A DNA stretch of 64,000 nt from Ruegeria spongiae (GCF_023502395.1 NZ_JAMFMB010000008.1:62001-126000); one strand, 5' to 3'. Shown: positions 27,868 through 36,710, counted from the stretch's first letter. Notes: a model not told the origin generated them from the sequence alone. A program made the numbers and translations.

Positions 27868-28932
27868 TCAGTCATAGCTGAGCGACAGGGTTCGCGAAAT
27901 TGGCAGTGACTGGCAGGTCAGGATTGCGCCGTTCTCAATGTCTGCGTCCTCCAGCGCCATACGGGCACGCATGTGGATTTCGCCTTTGGTCAATTTGGCG
28001 CGACAGGCACCGCAAACCCCGGACTGGCAGGAAAAAGGGGGTTTCAGACCTGCGGATTTGACCGCTTCCAGAACCGTTTTCCCCTTGGCCACATTGATTG
28101 AATGTTGAGAGCCGCCCAGCGTGATCTCTGCCGTTGCGGCCATGCCTTCGACGCTGGAGTCAAGCTCTGCCACGCCGCCGTAGCTTTCCATGTGGATGCG
28201 GGTTGCGGGCACGTCGAGCGAGATCAGTGCGGTCTTCACCGCCAAGTTCATCCCGCCCGGCCCGCAGATGTAATATTGCGCGTCCTGCGCATAGGGCGGA
28301 TTTTCGGCGATCAGCGCCTCAATCGCCGGTTTGTCGATGATGCCCTTGCGCCAGTAGTCGGCAGAAGACCAGAAGCCGGGTTTGGAAAAGATGTGGTGGA
28401 TCGTCAACCGGTCGGGGTTCATACCCCGGATGGCGCTCAACTCATCCTGCAACAGAATGGATTTTTCATTGGTGTTGCCATAGGCCAGATGAGCGAAGGA
28501 GTTGGGCTCTGCCGCCATGACCGAACTGAGCATCGCAAAGAGCGGCGTGATGCCCGAACCCGCGCCAAAGAAGTAATGCGTGCGTCGCGCCGTTGCGCCG
28601 GGATCAAGGCAAAATCCGCCAAAGGGCGGCATCACGTCGATCACGTCACCTTTTTGCACATTGTCATTGATGTGGTTGCTGATCACGCCACCCCCGACAC
28701 GCTTCACGGTGATCCGCAGCGGATCACCGGAAAAGGGCGACGAAGAAATCGAATAGCTGCGGCGCTGTTCCTCTCCGTTTACCGAGAATCGGAACGACAG
28801 ATGCTGGCCGGCTCGCCAGGCGAAGGTGTTGCGCAGCGCGTCAGGCACATCGAACATGACCGTCTTGGCCATGCCGCCGATTTCGTTGCGGGTGTCCAGA
28901 ACGGTCAGCGGGTGGAAATCGCGCGGAGTCAT
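27868..28932 (-). CDS. Oxygenase reductase: FAD/NAD domain plus plant-type ferredoxin
   Basis: A 354-residue electron-transfer component. The FAD block RRSYSIS is at 58-64, followed by an NAD(P)-binding region (FFGAGSGITPLFAM) and a C-terminal [2Fe-2S] ferredoxin with C-x4-C-x2-C (CQSGVCGAC) and a later cysteine in LTCQS. It overlaps the Rieske oxygenase stop in ATGA and must pass electrons from NAD(P)H to it. The domain order matches reductases of the carnitine / glycine-betaine monooxygenase group (YeaX/GbcB-like), though it resembles others. Confidence 0.92.
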   Translation of the reverse strand: MTPRDFHPLTVLDTRNEIGGMAKTVMFDVPDALRNTFAWRAGQHLSFRFSVNGEEQRRSYSISSSPFSGDPLRITVKRVGGGVISNHINDNVQKGDVIDVMPPFGGFCLDPGATARRTHYFFGAGSGITPLFAMLSSVMAAEPNSFAHLAYGNTNEKSILLQDELSAIRGMNPDRLTIHHIFSKPGFWSSADYWRKGIIDKPAIEALIAENPPYAQDAQYYICGPGGMNLAVKTALISLDVPATRIHMESYGGVAELDSSVEGMAATAEITLGGSQHSINVAKGKTVLEAVKSAGLKPPFSCQSGVCGACRAKLTKGEIHMRARMALEDADIENGAILTCQSLPISRTLSLSYD

Positions 28933-30083
28933 TTCCCGTCTCCAAGCCATTTCAGAACGACCTTCTGATGGTCGATGACCGGGCTTTCGCCGACGGCAGC
29001 GGGGCCGGTTTCGAAATAGGGGGACTTCAGCGATTTCTGCTGTTGTTCACAGGCATAGACGTCCTCGCCGGTGAAGTCGCCCGCGACCATCGGGTCGTCC
29101 TTGCTCATCGCGTCATGGTCTTCGTACTTCCCGCTGAGGCCAAACTTGGTCCAGAACATCGAGGATTTCATCGATTGCCTGGAAAACTCCCAGCCGGACC
29201 TGTTCGAGACCCGCCCCCGGTTGCTGACACGGGTCAGTTCCGGGCCAAGCGGTTCGATGATGAAAATGTTCCAGCCGTCCTCTGATCCGGCCAGCCCGAT
29301 GCCGGGGAACAGCATCGGCACCCAGGCGCCGTTCATATCCTTGGGGATCACCCGTGGCGCAATCAGCTTGCTTTCCTGATCCTTCAGAAATGCGCCCACT
29401 GGTGGTTCCCAAAACACATAGTGGGGACCTTCCCAATGGTATTTTGCCGCCTTGTGATCATACATCTGCAGCGTGTTCGAATGCAGGTGGCTCAGGTGGT
29501 AGACGTCGATATAGTTCTCGACCACCACCTTCCAGTTGGCCTTGATTTCGTAGCTGTTGTTCAGCTCTTCGTATTCGATCAGGTCTTCGGGAACATGCGG
29601 ACCGATATGCGGTTCCACCGGCCCGAACCATTCAGTGATGGCCGGGGCATCGGGGTCAGGGTGAACAAAAATCATCGATTTCCATATGTCGACCTTGGCG
29701 GGTTTCAGGCCCAGACAGGATTTGTCGATCCGACCAAACTCTTCATGCTCTTCGGGCACCGAGATCAGGTTGCCTTCCAGATCATAGGTCCAGTCGTGAT
29801 AAGGGCAGGTCAGTGCCTTTTGCGTCTTGCCGACGGCGCGGATCAACTGCGTGCCCCGGTGGCGGCAGATGTTGTGGAAGGCGCGCAGGCGGCGGTCGCG
29901 GCCCATCACGATGAAGATGTTGTTCAACCCGGCCTGAACGGTGATGAACTGTCCGGGTTCGCTGATGTCCTCCATAAAACCCGCATAGCGCCAGGTTTTC
30001 GAGAAGATGTCGCGCATTTCGTGATCGAACCACTGCTGCGAGGTATAGGCCTCGACAGGCAGCAGATGCAGCATTCGGGTCAT
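28929..30083 (-). CDS. Rieske non-haem iron oxygenase, large subunit
   Basis: A 384-residue ring-hydroxylating-type oxygenase. The Rieske centre is C73/H75 and C93/H96 (CRHRG ... CPYHDW). The mononuclear iron region ENYIDVYHLSHLH supplies H196 and H201 with bridging D193. No small (beta) subunit gene is adjacent, as in the alpha-only quaternary-amine demethylase/monooxygenase types. The substrate is unknown: aromatic acids, stachydrine-like betaines or carnitine are all possible. It is the fourth gene of a TetR-controlled operon. Confidence 0.92.
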   Translation of the reverse strand: MTRMLHLLPVEAYTSQQWFDHEMRDIFSKTWRYAGFMEDISEPGQFITVQAGLNNIFIVMGRDRRLRAFHNICRHRGTQLIRAVGKTQKALTCPYHDWTYDLEGNLISVPEEHEEFGRIDKSCLGLKPAKVDIWKSMIFVHPDPDAPAITEWFGPVEPHIGPHVPEDLIEYEELNNSYEIKANWKVVVENYIDVYHLSHLHSNTLQMYDHKAAKYHWEGPHYVFWEPPVGAFLKDQESKLIAPRVIPKDMNGAWVPMLFPGIGLAGSEDGWNIFIIEPLGPELTRVSNRGRVSNRSGWEFSRQSMKSSMFWTKFGLSGKYEDHDAMSKDDPMVAGDFTGEDVYACEQQQKSLKSPYFETGPAAVGESPVIDHQKVVLKWLGDGK

Positions 30084-30107
30084 TTGGGTGCTCCTCAGGT
30101 GGCCGGA

Positions 30108-30359
30108 TCAGGCCGGAACTGGAAAGAAATCAAGGGTGACAAGCATCAGGCCCAGCACGATCCAGGCGATCTGGATCAGCCAGAACAGGATCGGGTCCTC
30201 GCCGCGTGTCACGTCGGAAATCAGGAAGGCATGGCCCGAGCGGAAGTTCGGGATCGTCCAGTAGAGGAACAGAAGCCCCCAGAGCGACTGATAGCCCAAC
30301 GCCGTAGCGATCATCAGCGCCGCGAAGGTCAAGTAGTTGAGAGAACGGGCCTGCGTCAT
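30108..30359 (-). CDS. Small two-to-three-helix membrane protein of the Rieske operon
   Basis: Codes for 83 residues with hydrophobic segments at about 8-35 and 58-80. I do not recognise a family. Its ATG overlaps the TetR stop (ATGA, 30356-30359), and the Rieske gene follows after 24 bases, so it is translated as part of the operon. A membrane anchor for the oxygenase or a substrate-entry factor are possibilities without direct support. Confidence 0.75.
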   Translation of the reverse strand: MTQARSLNYLTFAALMIATALGYQSLWGLLFLYWTIPNFRSGHAFLISDVTRGEDPILFWLIQIAWIVLGLMLVTLDFFPVPA

Positions 30360-30949
30360 GACCCACCGTCCAATCCTTCCAGCAGCTTATGCGCGATGGT
30401 TTGCGCGGTTTGGGTCCAGCCTTGCGGCATATCCAATGGCGCAAGAGACGCCACATTCAGATAAAGCGCTACGATGCCATGGGCCGCGGCATTGACGGCG
30501 TGATCGTCGGCTTGCGGGTTGTCTTGACGCAGAACTCTGGCGATTGCCGCCTCGAACCCCAGCAGGGACTCGCGACAAGCGGTGCGCAGGTCCGCGTCTT
30601 CGGCAGCACGTGCCGTCAGCGCCGCGAAGGCCAGCACCATGTCCGGTGACGACCCGGTCGTGTCTGCAAACAGATATTCCACCAAGGCCGCTGCGGGCGC
30701 GTCCCCGGGCAAGGCGGCGATCAACGCCTCGGTCTGTTCGGCAAAGCTGTGCAGAACATGATCCTGCAGCGCCGCGATCATGTCTTCCCGGTTGCCCAGA
30801 TGATGCCGGATCAATGGCCGGGTCAGCCCGGCCTCGGCCGCAATCTGGGTCAGAGAGGCGCCCTCCAACCCAAAGCGCGCCACACATCGAACCAATGCCT
30901 GCATCACTTGCGCATAGCGTTCATCACGGTTTGAAGGACGCCCAGCCAT
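30356..30949 (-). CDS. TetR-family regulator, BetI-like
   Basis: A 197-residue regulator with an N-terminal helix-turn-helix (LTQIAAEAGLTRPLIRHHLGNREDM, written here in part: residues about 38-62) and a helical ligand domain. It lies one base after the DUF2141 stop and overlaps the small membrane-protein gene, so it is inside the operon it probably controls. Two copies of TGTCA-N4-YGACA bracket the operon promoter and are its likely operators. Confidence 0.88.
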   Translation of the reverse strand: MAGRPSNRDERYAQVMQALVRCVARFGLEGASLTQIAAEAGLTRPLIRHHLGNREDMIAALQDHVLHSFAEQTEALIAALPGDAPAAALVEYLFADTTGSSPDMVLAFAALTARAAEDADLRTACRESLLGFEAAIARVLRQDNPQADDHAVNAAAHGIVALYLNVASLAPLDMPQGWTQTAQTIAHKLLEGLDGGS

Positions 30950-30950
30950 C

Positions 30951-31397
30951 TCAGTTCCAGTATTTCAGCCGCAACGTCGACCCAGCCGTCTCACCGTTGG
31001 CGACAGCCGCGTCCTCGAATTTTGACGGCAGACCACGGCGGCCCATAGCGGCAAAGGCATAGCCCTCGGTCGGCACCTCGCCATTCATACCCAGATCGCC
31101 GTCCAGATCTTCGTCATGCAGGGCGGCAAAGGCATAAGTTCCGTGGGGCAGGTCGTGAAAGGTGACCGAAACCTTCGTGCCGGCAGCCGGAATTTGGGCC
31201 AGCGCGACAGCTTTGCTCACGTCCATCGCCTCAAAGGCGGCGGCCTGATCAAAGGCCGCCACGATCACCGCGCCATCCCCATTGCGAATCCCGTCAACGG
31301 TTACCGAAAGCGGCGCGGTTTCAACTGCTTGGGCGAAGGCTGCGCACCCGGCAGCAGCGGCAAGAGCCGTGAGTGAGTGGAGTTTGAAAGATCGCAT
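30951..31397 (-). CDS. DUF2141 secreted protein
   Basis: A 148-residue protein with a signal peptide cleaved near residue 24 (AQA-V) and the DUF2141 core: GIRNGDGAVIVAAFD, then LPHGTYAFAALHDEDLDGDLG. The aspartate-rich DEDLDGDLG stretch may bind metal. I chose ATG 31397 (AAGGTG six bases upstream) over a preceding TTG. It is the first gene of the Rieske operon. DUF2141 proteins have no established role; periplasmic carrier or accessory function is a guess. Confidence 0.85.
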   Translation of the reverse strand: MRSFKLHSLTALAAAAGCAAFAQAVETAPLSVTVDGIRNGDGAVIVAAFDQAAAFEAMDVSKAVALAQIPAAGTKVSVTFHDLPHGTYAFAALHDEDLDGDLGMNGEVPTEGYAFAAMGRRGLPSKFEDAAVANGETAGSTLRLKYWN

Positions 31398-31412
31398 CAA
31401 GTCACCTTAAGT

Positions 31413-31426
31413 TGTCAACCATGACA
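31413..31426. promoter_or_regulatory. TetR operator candidate 1
   Basis: Perfect inverted repeat TGTCA-ACCA-TGACA. It lies directly downstream of the candidate -10 and 16 bases before the DUF2141 ATG, where bound repressor would cover the transcription start. The flanks T and G extend the match with site 2. Confidence 0.7.
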
Positions 31427-31427
31427 G

Positions 31428-31456
31428 CATTTAGGCATACACATATTGATTGTCAA
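31428..31456 (-). promoter_or_regulatory. Candidate promoter of the DUF2141-TetR-Rieske operon
   Basis: Minus strand TTGACA (31456-31451), 17-base spacer, TAAATG (31433-31428). The -35 is perfect and overlaps operator 2; operator 1 begins one base after the -10. This is the geometry expected for tight TetR-type repression. Confidence 0.55.
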
Positions 31457-31464
31457 TAGCGACA
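31451..31464. promoter_or_regulatory. TetR operator candidate 2
   Basis: TGTCA-ATAG-CGACA, one mismatch from a perfect inverted repeat and matching site 1 in arms and spacer length. The two sites are 38 bp apart centre to centre. It overlaps the candidate -35. Confidence 0.65.
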
Positions 31465-31501
31465 GTTTATTGCTTGAAAGGCACGCACTGCACCAGCACA
31501 C

Positions 31502-32599
31502 CTAGCTGGCTGCCGCTGTCACGGAAGCATCGCAGCGCTCTGCCATTTTTTGGGGATGAAAGGTCAGCCCCTCGAACAAAATCTGCGCCCAGTGCAAGGC
31601 TCCGGAGGTCAGCAGGAACACCTCGGGTATGATCACCCATTCTCCGATCCATGCGCCGCCGGACCTTTCGTGTTCATGCAAGGTGAACTCTCCGATCTGT
31701 TCGGCTTTCTGTCGACCAAGACGGGAAACCGCTTCCATGAACTCAGAGGCGCGCTGATTGCGTTTGTGGTGCATGGACGAGGACGCGCCCTTGCCGTTTG
31801 CGGGCTTCTCCGAAGCTTCGGCAATATCGGATGACGACAACAGATTCACGTTGTGGGCGATCTTGCAGAGTGTGGCGCACAGGGCACCCAAAGCAGTCAC
31901 TACATCTGCAATACCGTCCCGCGCATTTTGCCAATGGGGCGCGACAACACCAAGCCCGAGCCGTGCCGCAATTGCGGCTTTGACCCGTTCTCCTGACCCG
32001 TCCTCATAGCCACGCAGATCACCCACCGGGCCGCCGACCTGAACGTTAAGACCACGGTTGGCCGCCTGTTCCAAGGCCTCAACGCGCCGTACCAGTTCCG
32101 AACGCCACACAGCCAGTTTGGTTGTCAGTTGCATGGGGACAGCGTGCTGTCCATTCGTGCGCCCGATTAGCATGGTCGACGGGTGGGCGCGCATATGGCT
32201 GTCCAGCAGACCGATCAATTGACCCGTGCAGGTCCCTATATCGGTCAGGCCGAGGTTCATCTGCATGACCATCGCGGTGTCCATGATGTCCTGCGTGGTC
32301 GCCTTGTGGTGCACGTGGCATCCATGCTCTCCCACCAGTGCCCGAAGCTGTTTCACCAGTCCAACGATGGGCCGCCCGACAAGCACCATCTCGGCGGCCA
32401 GCGCGTCTATGTCCAGATCAGAGATGCTGACCGTTTCGACGGCGGCCGCCGCATCCGATGGGATCAGAGCCAGATCGGCCTGACAGCGGGCAAGGGTCTG
32501 TTCGACTTTCAGCCAGGCGGAGAGGGTTGCGTGTTCGGACCAGATCATCCGCATCTCTGCGGAAGAGAAGCAGTTTCGGTAGATACGGTAGTCAAGCAT
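31502..32599 (-). CDS. Fumarase/adenylosuccinate-lyase superfamily lyase, PcaB-like
   Basis: A 365-residue protein of the aspartase/fumarase/ASL superfamily, closest in layout to 3-carboxy-cis,cis-muconate cycloisomerase. The three conserved regions are recognisable but altered: HHKATTQDIMDTA near 97-109, GRTNGQHAVP at 147-155 (usually GRTH or GRTW), and GASSSMHHKRNQ at 271-282 (usually SSxMPxKxNP). The catalytic serine loop is retained. It overlaps the end of the tctA-type gene by eight bases and so is cotranscribed with a carboxylate transporter, suggesting it acts on the imported substrate. Confidence 0.82.
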   Translation of the reverse strand: MLDYRIYRNCFSSAEMRMIWSEHATLSAWLKVEQTLARCQADLALIPSDAAAAVETVSISDLDIDALAAEMVLVGRPIVGLVKQLRALVGEHGCHVHHKATTQDIMDTAMVMQMNLGLTDIGTCTGQLIGLLDSHMRAHPSTMLIGRTNGQHAVPMQLTTKLAVWRSELVRRVEALEQAANRGLNVQVGGPVGDLRGYEDGSGERVKAAIAARLGLGVVAPHWQNARDGIADVVTALGALCATLCKIAHNVNLLSSSDIAEASEKPANGKGASSSMHHKRNQRASEFMEAVSRLGRQKAEQIGEFTLHEHERSGGAWIGEWVIIPEVFLLTSGALHWAQILFEGLTFHPQKMAERCDASVTAAAS

Positions 32600-34106
32600 C
32601 GCCCAGCCCTCCCTCGGCGATCCGGCGTTCTTTCATGATCGATCGGATGCGAAAGCCCATGGCGGCAAGTCCGAGCAGCAGGAAACCGGCGGCGATGGGG
32701 CGTTCAACGAAGATCAGCGCGCCGCCATCGGACATCAGCAAGGACTGACGGAATGTTTCCTCGGCCCCTTTGGCCAGCACGAACGAGATCACGAAGGCCG
32801 CGACATTGAAGTCGAACTTGCGCATCAGCCAGCCGACGAACCCGGCCACAGTCATGACGGTGACGTCGAACATCGACCCTCGGGCGGAATATGCAGCGAC
32901 AAAGGCGGTCAGGAAGATCAACGGGTACAACACGTTCACCGGAACTTTCAGGATCAGGCGCGCGACCTGCGTGGCGCCGAAATAGCCGATGATCCCATAG
33001 GCGAAGATACCCAGCATCCCGCAGGCAAAGAGTTGATAGACCAGTTCCTTGTCCGTGAGGAACAGGGTGGGGCCGACCTGAATGCCGTGGATCAGAAAGA
33101 CTCCAAGCAGGATGGCTCCGATGGTCGAGCCCGGGATGCCGAGGGTCAGAAGCGGTGCCATCGACGGGCCTGAAACCGCGTTGTTGGCGGCCTCGGGCGC
33201 GGCAACGCCTTCCAAAGCGCCCTTGCCCCATTGTTCGGGGTTCTTGGCGCGCCGCTTGCCCTCGCCGTAGGAGATGAACGCCGCGATGGCAGAGCCGAGC
33301 CCCGGCAGAACGCCGATACCGGCACCGATGAACCCGCCCCGGATGGCATGCGGAATGCAGGGTTTGTATTCCTCGTACGTGAGGGTGTGACCGCTTGGAT
33401 CGCTTTCGTTTTCCCTGACCTCGCCCTTGGCTTTCTTACGTTCTTCGAGTTGCGCAAAAACCTCGCCCAGAACGAAAACACCAATCATCAAAGGCACCAG
33501 TCCGATGCCGTTGGACAATTCGAATGACCCGAATGTGTAGCGTTCCTCGCTCGAGATCGGGTCGAGGCCGACCATCGCCACAAGGATGCCGAGCAGGGCC
33601 GAGATCAGGCCTTTGGTGATGGATTTGCCGATCACCGACCCGATCACAACGAAAGCCGCGAAATAGATGGCGAAAGTCTCGGGCGGGCCAAGCTTCAACG
33701 CGATGGAGGCGATGAATCCGACGCCGACCACAAGCATGATGTCACCCATGAAGTCGCCGATGACCGACGAGATCGTCGCCACCTTCATCGCCTTTCCGGC
33801 CTTGCCGGCGCGGGCCAGCGGATAGCCGTCGATCTGCGTTGCAGCACTTGCCGCCGTTCCCGGCGTGTTGAACAGGATCGCGGCAACCGAACCGCCGTAA
33901 CGCCCGGATTTTCCGATCACGTATAGAAATGCCAGCGCAAAAAGGGGTGGCATGTAGAACGTGATGGGCAGCAGCATCGCAATGGCGGCGGATGCGGTCA
34001 GCCCGGGCGTGGCACCAACGATCATGCCGACAGCGGCAGCCAGGACGATGGCGAACAGAAGCGTCGGATCGGTGATGACCGACAGCAGGGCGGGAAAGAT
34101 CTCCAT
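32592..34106 (-). CDS. tctA: Tripartite tricarboxylate transporter, large permease TctA
   Basis: A 504-residue TctA-family protein with about twelve membrane helices. Family blocks include GATPGLTASAAIAMLLP near the N-terminus and FNTPGTAASAATQIDGYP, plus GVLPGLGSAIAAFISYG in the second half. It imports a carboxylate using the ion gradient, with TctB and the binding protein TctC. The ATG at 34106 lies five bases after the tctB stop. Confidence 0.93.
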   Translation of the reverse strand: MEIFPALLSVITDPTLLFAIVLAAAVGMIVGATPGLTASAAIAMLLPITFYMPPLFALAFLYVIGKSGRYGGSVAAILFNTPGTAASAATQIDGYPLARAGKAGKAMKVATISSVIGDFMGDIMLVVGVGFIASIALKLGPPETFAIYFAAFVVIGSVIGKSITKGLISALLGILVAMVGLDPISSEERYTFGSFELSNGIGLVPLMIGVFVLGEVFAQLEERKKAKGEVRENESDPSGHTLTYEEYKPCIPHAIRGGFIGAGIGVLPGLGSAIAAFISYGEGKRRAKNPEQWGKGALEGVAAPEAANNAVSGPSMAPLLTLGIPGSTIGAILLGVFLIHGIQVGPTLFLTDKELVYQLFACGMLGIFAYGIIGYFGATQVARLILKVPVNVLYPLIFLTAFVAAYSARGSMFDVTVMTVAGFVGWLMRKFDFNVAAFVISFVLAKGAEETFRQSLLMSDGGALIFVERPIAAGFLLLGLAAMGFRIRSIMKERRIAEGGLGDA

Positions 34107-34111
34107 GGAAT

Positions 34112-34582
34112 TTACCCCCGGAACCAGTCGAGCAGGTCGAACACTTCGCCATAAGGCGGGAAGACACCGAGCAGCTCGAAGAAAATGATGTGGAAGATAA
34201 GCGGGCAGGCGATCACGGATACAGCCAGCCCGATCCAGTTGCGGACGCCGAAGATATAAAGGACCACCGGCGCAACGATGGCCGTGGGCAGGACATAGCC
34301 AAACCATCGGAAGGATTGCTGATAGATCAGTGCAATTGCAAACAGGACCAGGATATCCAGGGTACCAGTGTCACCTCCTTCGGCGAGATCGTGTCCTGTA
34401 TCCGAGGCGCGCAACCCACCCAGCAGGAGTAAGCCTGACAGTGCCAGCAAGGCAACCGAGGCTGCGAAAGGCACAATCCCAGCCCACGTGTCGCCGGGGC
34501 TTGCAGCTGGCACCTGCCAGGCACCCCAGATCGCGGCTAAAGACAAAAAGGCGAGTACGATTCCTTCGACCACATCCCGCAT
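34112..34582 (-). CDS. tctB: Tripartite tricarboxylate transporter, small permease TctB
   Basis: A 156-residue four-helix TctB protein. The ATG at 34582 follows GGGAGG by six bases; an earlier in-frame ATG would add 23 non-membrane residues. It lies between tctC and tctA, the standard order. Confidence 0.87.
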   Translation of the reverse strand: MRDVVEGIVLAFLSLAAIWGAWQVPAASPGDTWAGIVPFAASVALLALSGLLLLGGLRASDTGHDLAEGGDTGTLDILVLFAIALIYQQSFRWFGYVLPTAIVAPVVLYIFGVRNWIGLAVSVIACPLIFHIIFFELLGVFPPYGEVFDLLDWFRG

Positions 34583-34656
34583 GGCGTCCTCCCTGGGAAA
34601 TAAGTGCGATGAGTTGGGTTGGCCGGGGTCTGAAACCGGCCCACCCATCATTCGGT

Positions 34657-35616
34657 TCAGTTGTTCAGGTTCTGAACCAACGGCGCGGCATCCGCTTGCA
34701 TCGCGTTCAATGCGGCCCTTGCATCAGCCCCGTTGGCAAAGATCGGCCCGGTGCCGCGTTCGGCCAAAAGCTCTGCAAACTCGGGTTTTGCGGCGATCTC
34801 GGCCAGCGCCGTTTCCATGGCAGAAATGACCTCGGCCGGTGTTCCCTTGGGCGCGAATACGATCACCGGCGACGAAACAGCAGCGAAGGGAACGCCCAAT
34901 TCTCCGAAGGACGGAACATCGGACATGATGGTATCACGGTCGGCACTGTTGACGGCCAAGGCGCGCAGCTGCTCTTCAAAGCCCCGAAGCTGCTGAACAC
35001 CGAGGAACCCGAAATCGGCCTGTTCACCGATCAGCGCGGCGCGGGTCGGGCCGCCACCCTTGAAGGGGACATCCTGCGCCTCGATCCCATTGTTGGCCAG
35101 AAATCCCAGACCGCCCACGTGATGGAACCCGCCCCGACCGGAATGGGCCCAACGCAGCGAACCGGGGTCGGCTTTTGCCGCGTCAATGACATCTTGCACG
35201 GACTGATAGGGGCTGTTGACCGGCACCATCAGCGAGGTACGCAACTGACCGACCTGCGCGACGAAGTCGAAGCTGTCCAGCGCGTCGATCTTGGTGTCGC
35301 GTGTCATGGTCGAAAGCAGGAATGATCCCCCCGAGGTCATCATCATCGTGTATCCGTCGGGCCGGGCCCCGACCACGGCATTGGCGCCGTTGAGGCCACC
35401 CGAACCGGGCTTGTTCACGACGACGACCGGCACGTCCAACACACCTTCTGCGGCGGCGGAGATCGCGCGCGCATAGGCGTCAGTTCCGCCCCCGGCTTTA
35501 TAAGGCACGACCAGGTTGATGGGGCGTTTGGGCCAATCAGCCGCGTAACCGGTGGCCGTCGTCGCAACCAGCGCAGCTGCCGCCGTTATTGCACCAAGGA
35601 ATGCTCTGCGTTTCAT
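34657..35616 (-). CDS. tctC: Tripartite tricarboxylate transporter binding protein TctC
   Basis: A 319-residue Bug/TctC-type periplasmic receptor. It has a signal peptide (cleavage near residue 25) followed by the family start WPKRPINLVVPYKAGGGTDAYAR and the PGSGGLNGANAV segment. The ATG at 35616 has GGAGG nine bases upstream. It is the first gene of tctCBA-lyase and divergent from the LysR gene. Such receptors bind di- and tricarboxylates or aromatic acids. Confidence 0.92.
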   Translation of the reverse strand: MKRRAFLGAITAAAALVATTATGYAADWPKRPINLVVPYKAGGGTDAYARAISAAAEGVLDVPVVVVNKPGSGGLNGANAVVGARPDGYTMMMTSGGSFLLSTMTRDTKIDALDSFDFVAQVGQLRTSLMVPVNSPYQSVQDVIDAAKADPGSLRWAHSGRGGFHHVGGLGFLANNGIEAQDVPFKGGGPTRAALIGEQADFGFLGVQQLRGFEEQLRALAVNSADRDTIMSDVPSFGELGVPFAAVSSPVIVFAPKGTPAEVISAMETALAEIAAKPEFAELLAERGTGPIFANGADARAALNAMQADAAPLVQNLNN

Positions 35617-35684
35617 TTGGGCTCCTCCAAAATAGTGACGCAGCCTTTCTAGCAGGTGATGAGATTGTGGTTTCTGCAAATATA

Positions 35685-35698
35685 GCATCTAATGATGC
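35685..35698. promoter_or_regulatory. Inverted repeat between tctC and lysR, candidate LysR site
   Basis: GCATC-TAAT-GATGC, a perfect 5-bp inverted repeat centred about 30 bases before the lysR ATG and 75 before tctC. Its position in the divergent promoter region suits autoregulation and activation by the neighbouring LysR protein. Confidence 0.5.
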
Positions 35699-35720
35699 AA
35701 AATAGTAAAGAGTCGTGACC

Positions 35721-36650
35721 ATGAACATCAAAGCTCTTCGGGCCTTTCGTCATGTCTTTTCCGAAGGCTCTGTTGCCGCGGCTTCCGAAGTCATGCATCT
35801 AAGTCAGCCTGCCATCAGCAGATTGATCGGCGGTTTGGAGGCCGCGCTGAAGCTCAAGCTCTTCGATCGCAGCGGGCGCAGCCTCTCTCCTACGACTGAG
35901 GGGATCGCATTCTACCGGGAAGCCGGTCGCATCCTCGACAATCTCGACGAGATTCCCCGGATTGCAGGGGAAATCCGGGCAGGTCGAACCGAGAGCCTCA
36001 GAATCGTGACGATGCCAAGGATCGCCCAGTTCCTGTCGGCCCCTGCCGTCGCGCAATTCATCCAAGACCAGCCAGACGTCAACGTGACCCTCGATGTGCG
36101 GGCCCGTCGCGAGGCGGGAAAATGGCTGGCCGGGCAGGAATATGATATCGGCATCGCAGCCCTGCCGGTCAGCCATCCGGATATTCGGACGGCTCCTCTT
36201 GTCCGTGTCAGGGCCTTGGTGCTTCTGCCTAAAAGCCATCCATTGTCAGACGCGGATCATGTGACCGCCGATCAGCTCGCCAATGACACGATCATCCGTC
36301 TGATGCACGGGCTGCTGCTGCGCGATCAACTTGACGACACGTTCAACTCGGTCGGCGTGACACCGCACAAAACGCACGAAGTGTCATCGTCGCAATTGGC
36401 CTGTGCTCTGGTCGCCGAGGGCGCGGGGATCACGATTGCAGACGAGATGGTCGCCCATCAATTCCGCGACCGGATCGCTGCAGTTCCCATTGAGCCCGAG
36501 AGGTGGATGACATTTGGCTTGTTGTTGCCGAAGACCCACAAGCCCAACGAAGCGGCAGATCGATTCAGAGAAATCCTGTCCTGGCATGTCGAGCGGGTAT
36601 GCGCATCGAGCGACACAATGCAAAATTTGGGCCCAAGGCGAAAGGGTTGA
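35721..36650 (+). CDS. LysR-family regulator of the tct-lyase operon
   Basis: A 309-residue LTTR. The winged helix (MNIKALRAFRHVFSEGSVAAAS ... LSQPAISRLIGGLE, shown in part) covers about 1-62, followed by a two-lobed effector domain. I prefer ATG 35721 to GTG 35715 because spacing from AAGAG is better. It is divergent from tctC, so it probably senses the transported acid or its product. Confidence 0.88.
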   Translation: MNIKALRAFRHVFSEGSVAAASEVMHLSQPAISRLIGGLEAALKLKLFDRSGRSLSPTTEGIAFYREAGRILDNLDEIPRIAGEIRAGRTESLRIVTMPRIAQFLSAPAVAQFIQDQPDVNVTLDVRARREAGKWLAGQEYDIGIAALPVSHPDIRTAPLVRVRALVLLPKSHPLSDADHVTADQLANDTIIRLMHGLLLRDQLDDTFNSVGVTPHKTHEVSSSQLACALVAEGAGITIADEMVAHQFRDRIAAVPIEPERWMTFGLLLPKTHKPNEAADRFREILSWHVERVCASSDTMQNLGPRRKG

Positions 36651-36710
36651 ACAGCCCATGCTGTCACCACTTCAGATAAAGGCGCAGGCGGTCCCTATTG
36701 CCGTCTACTT

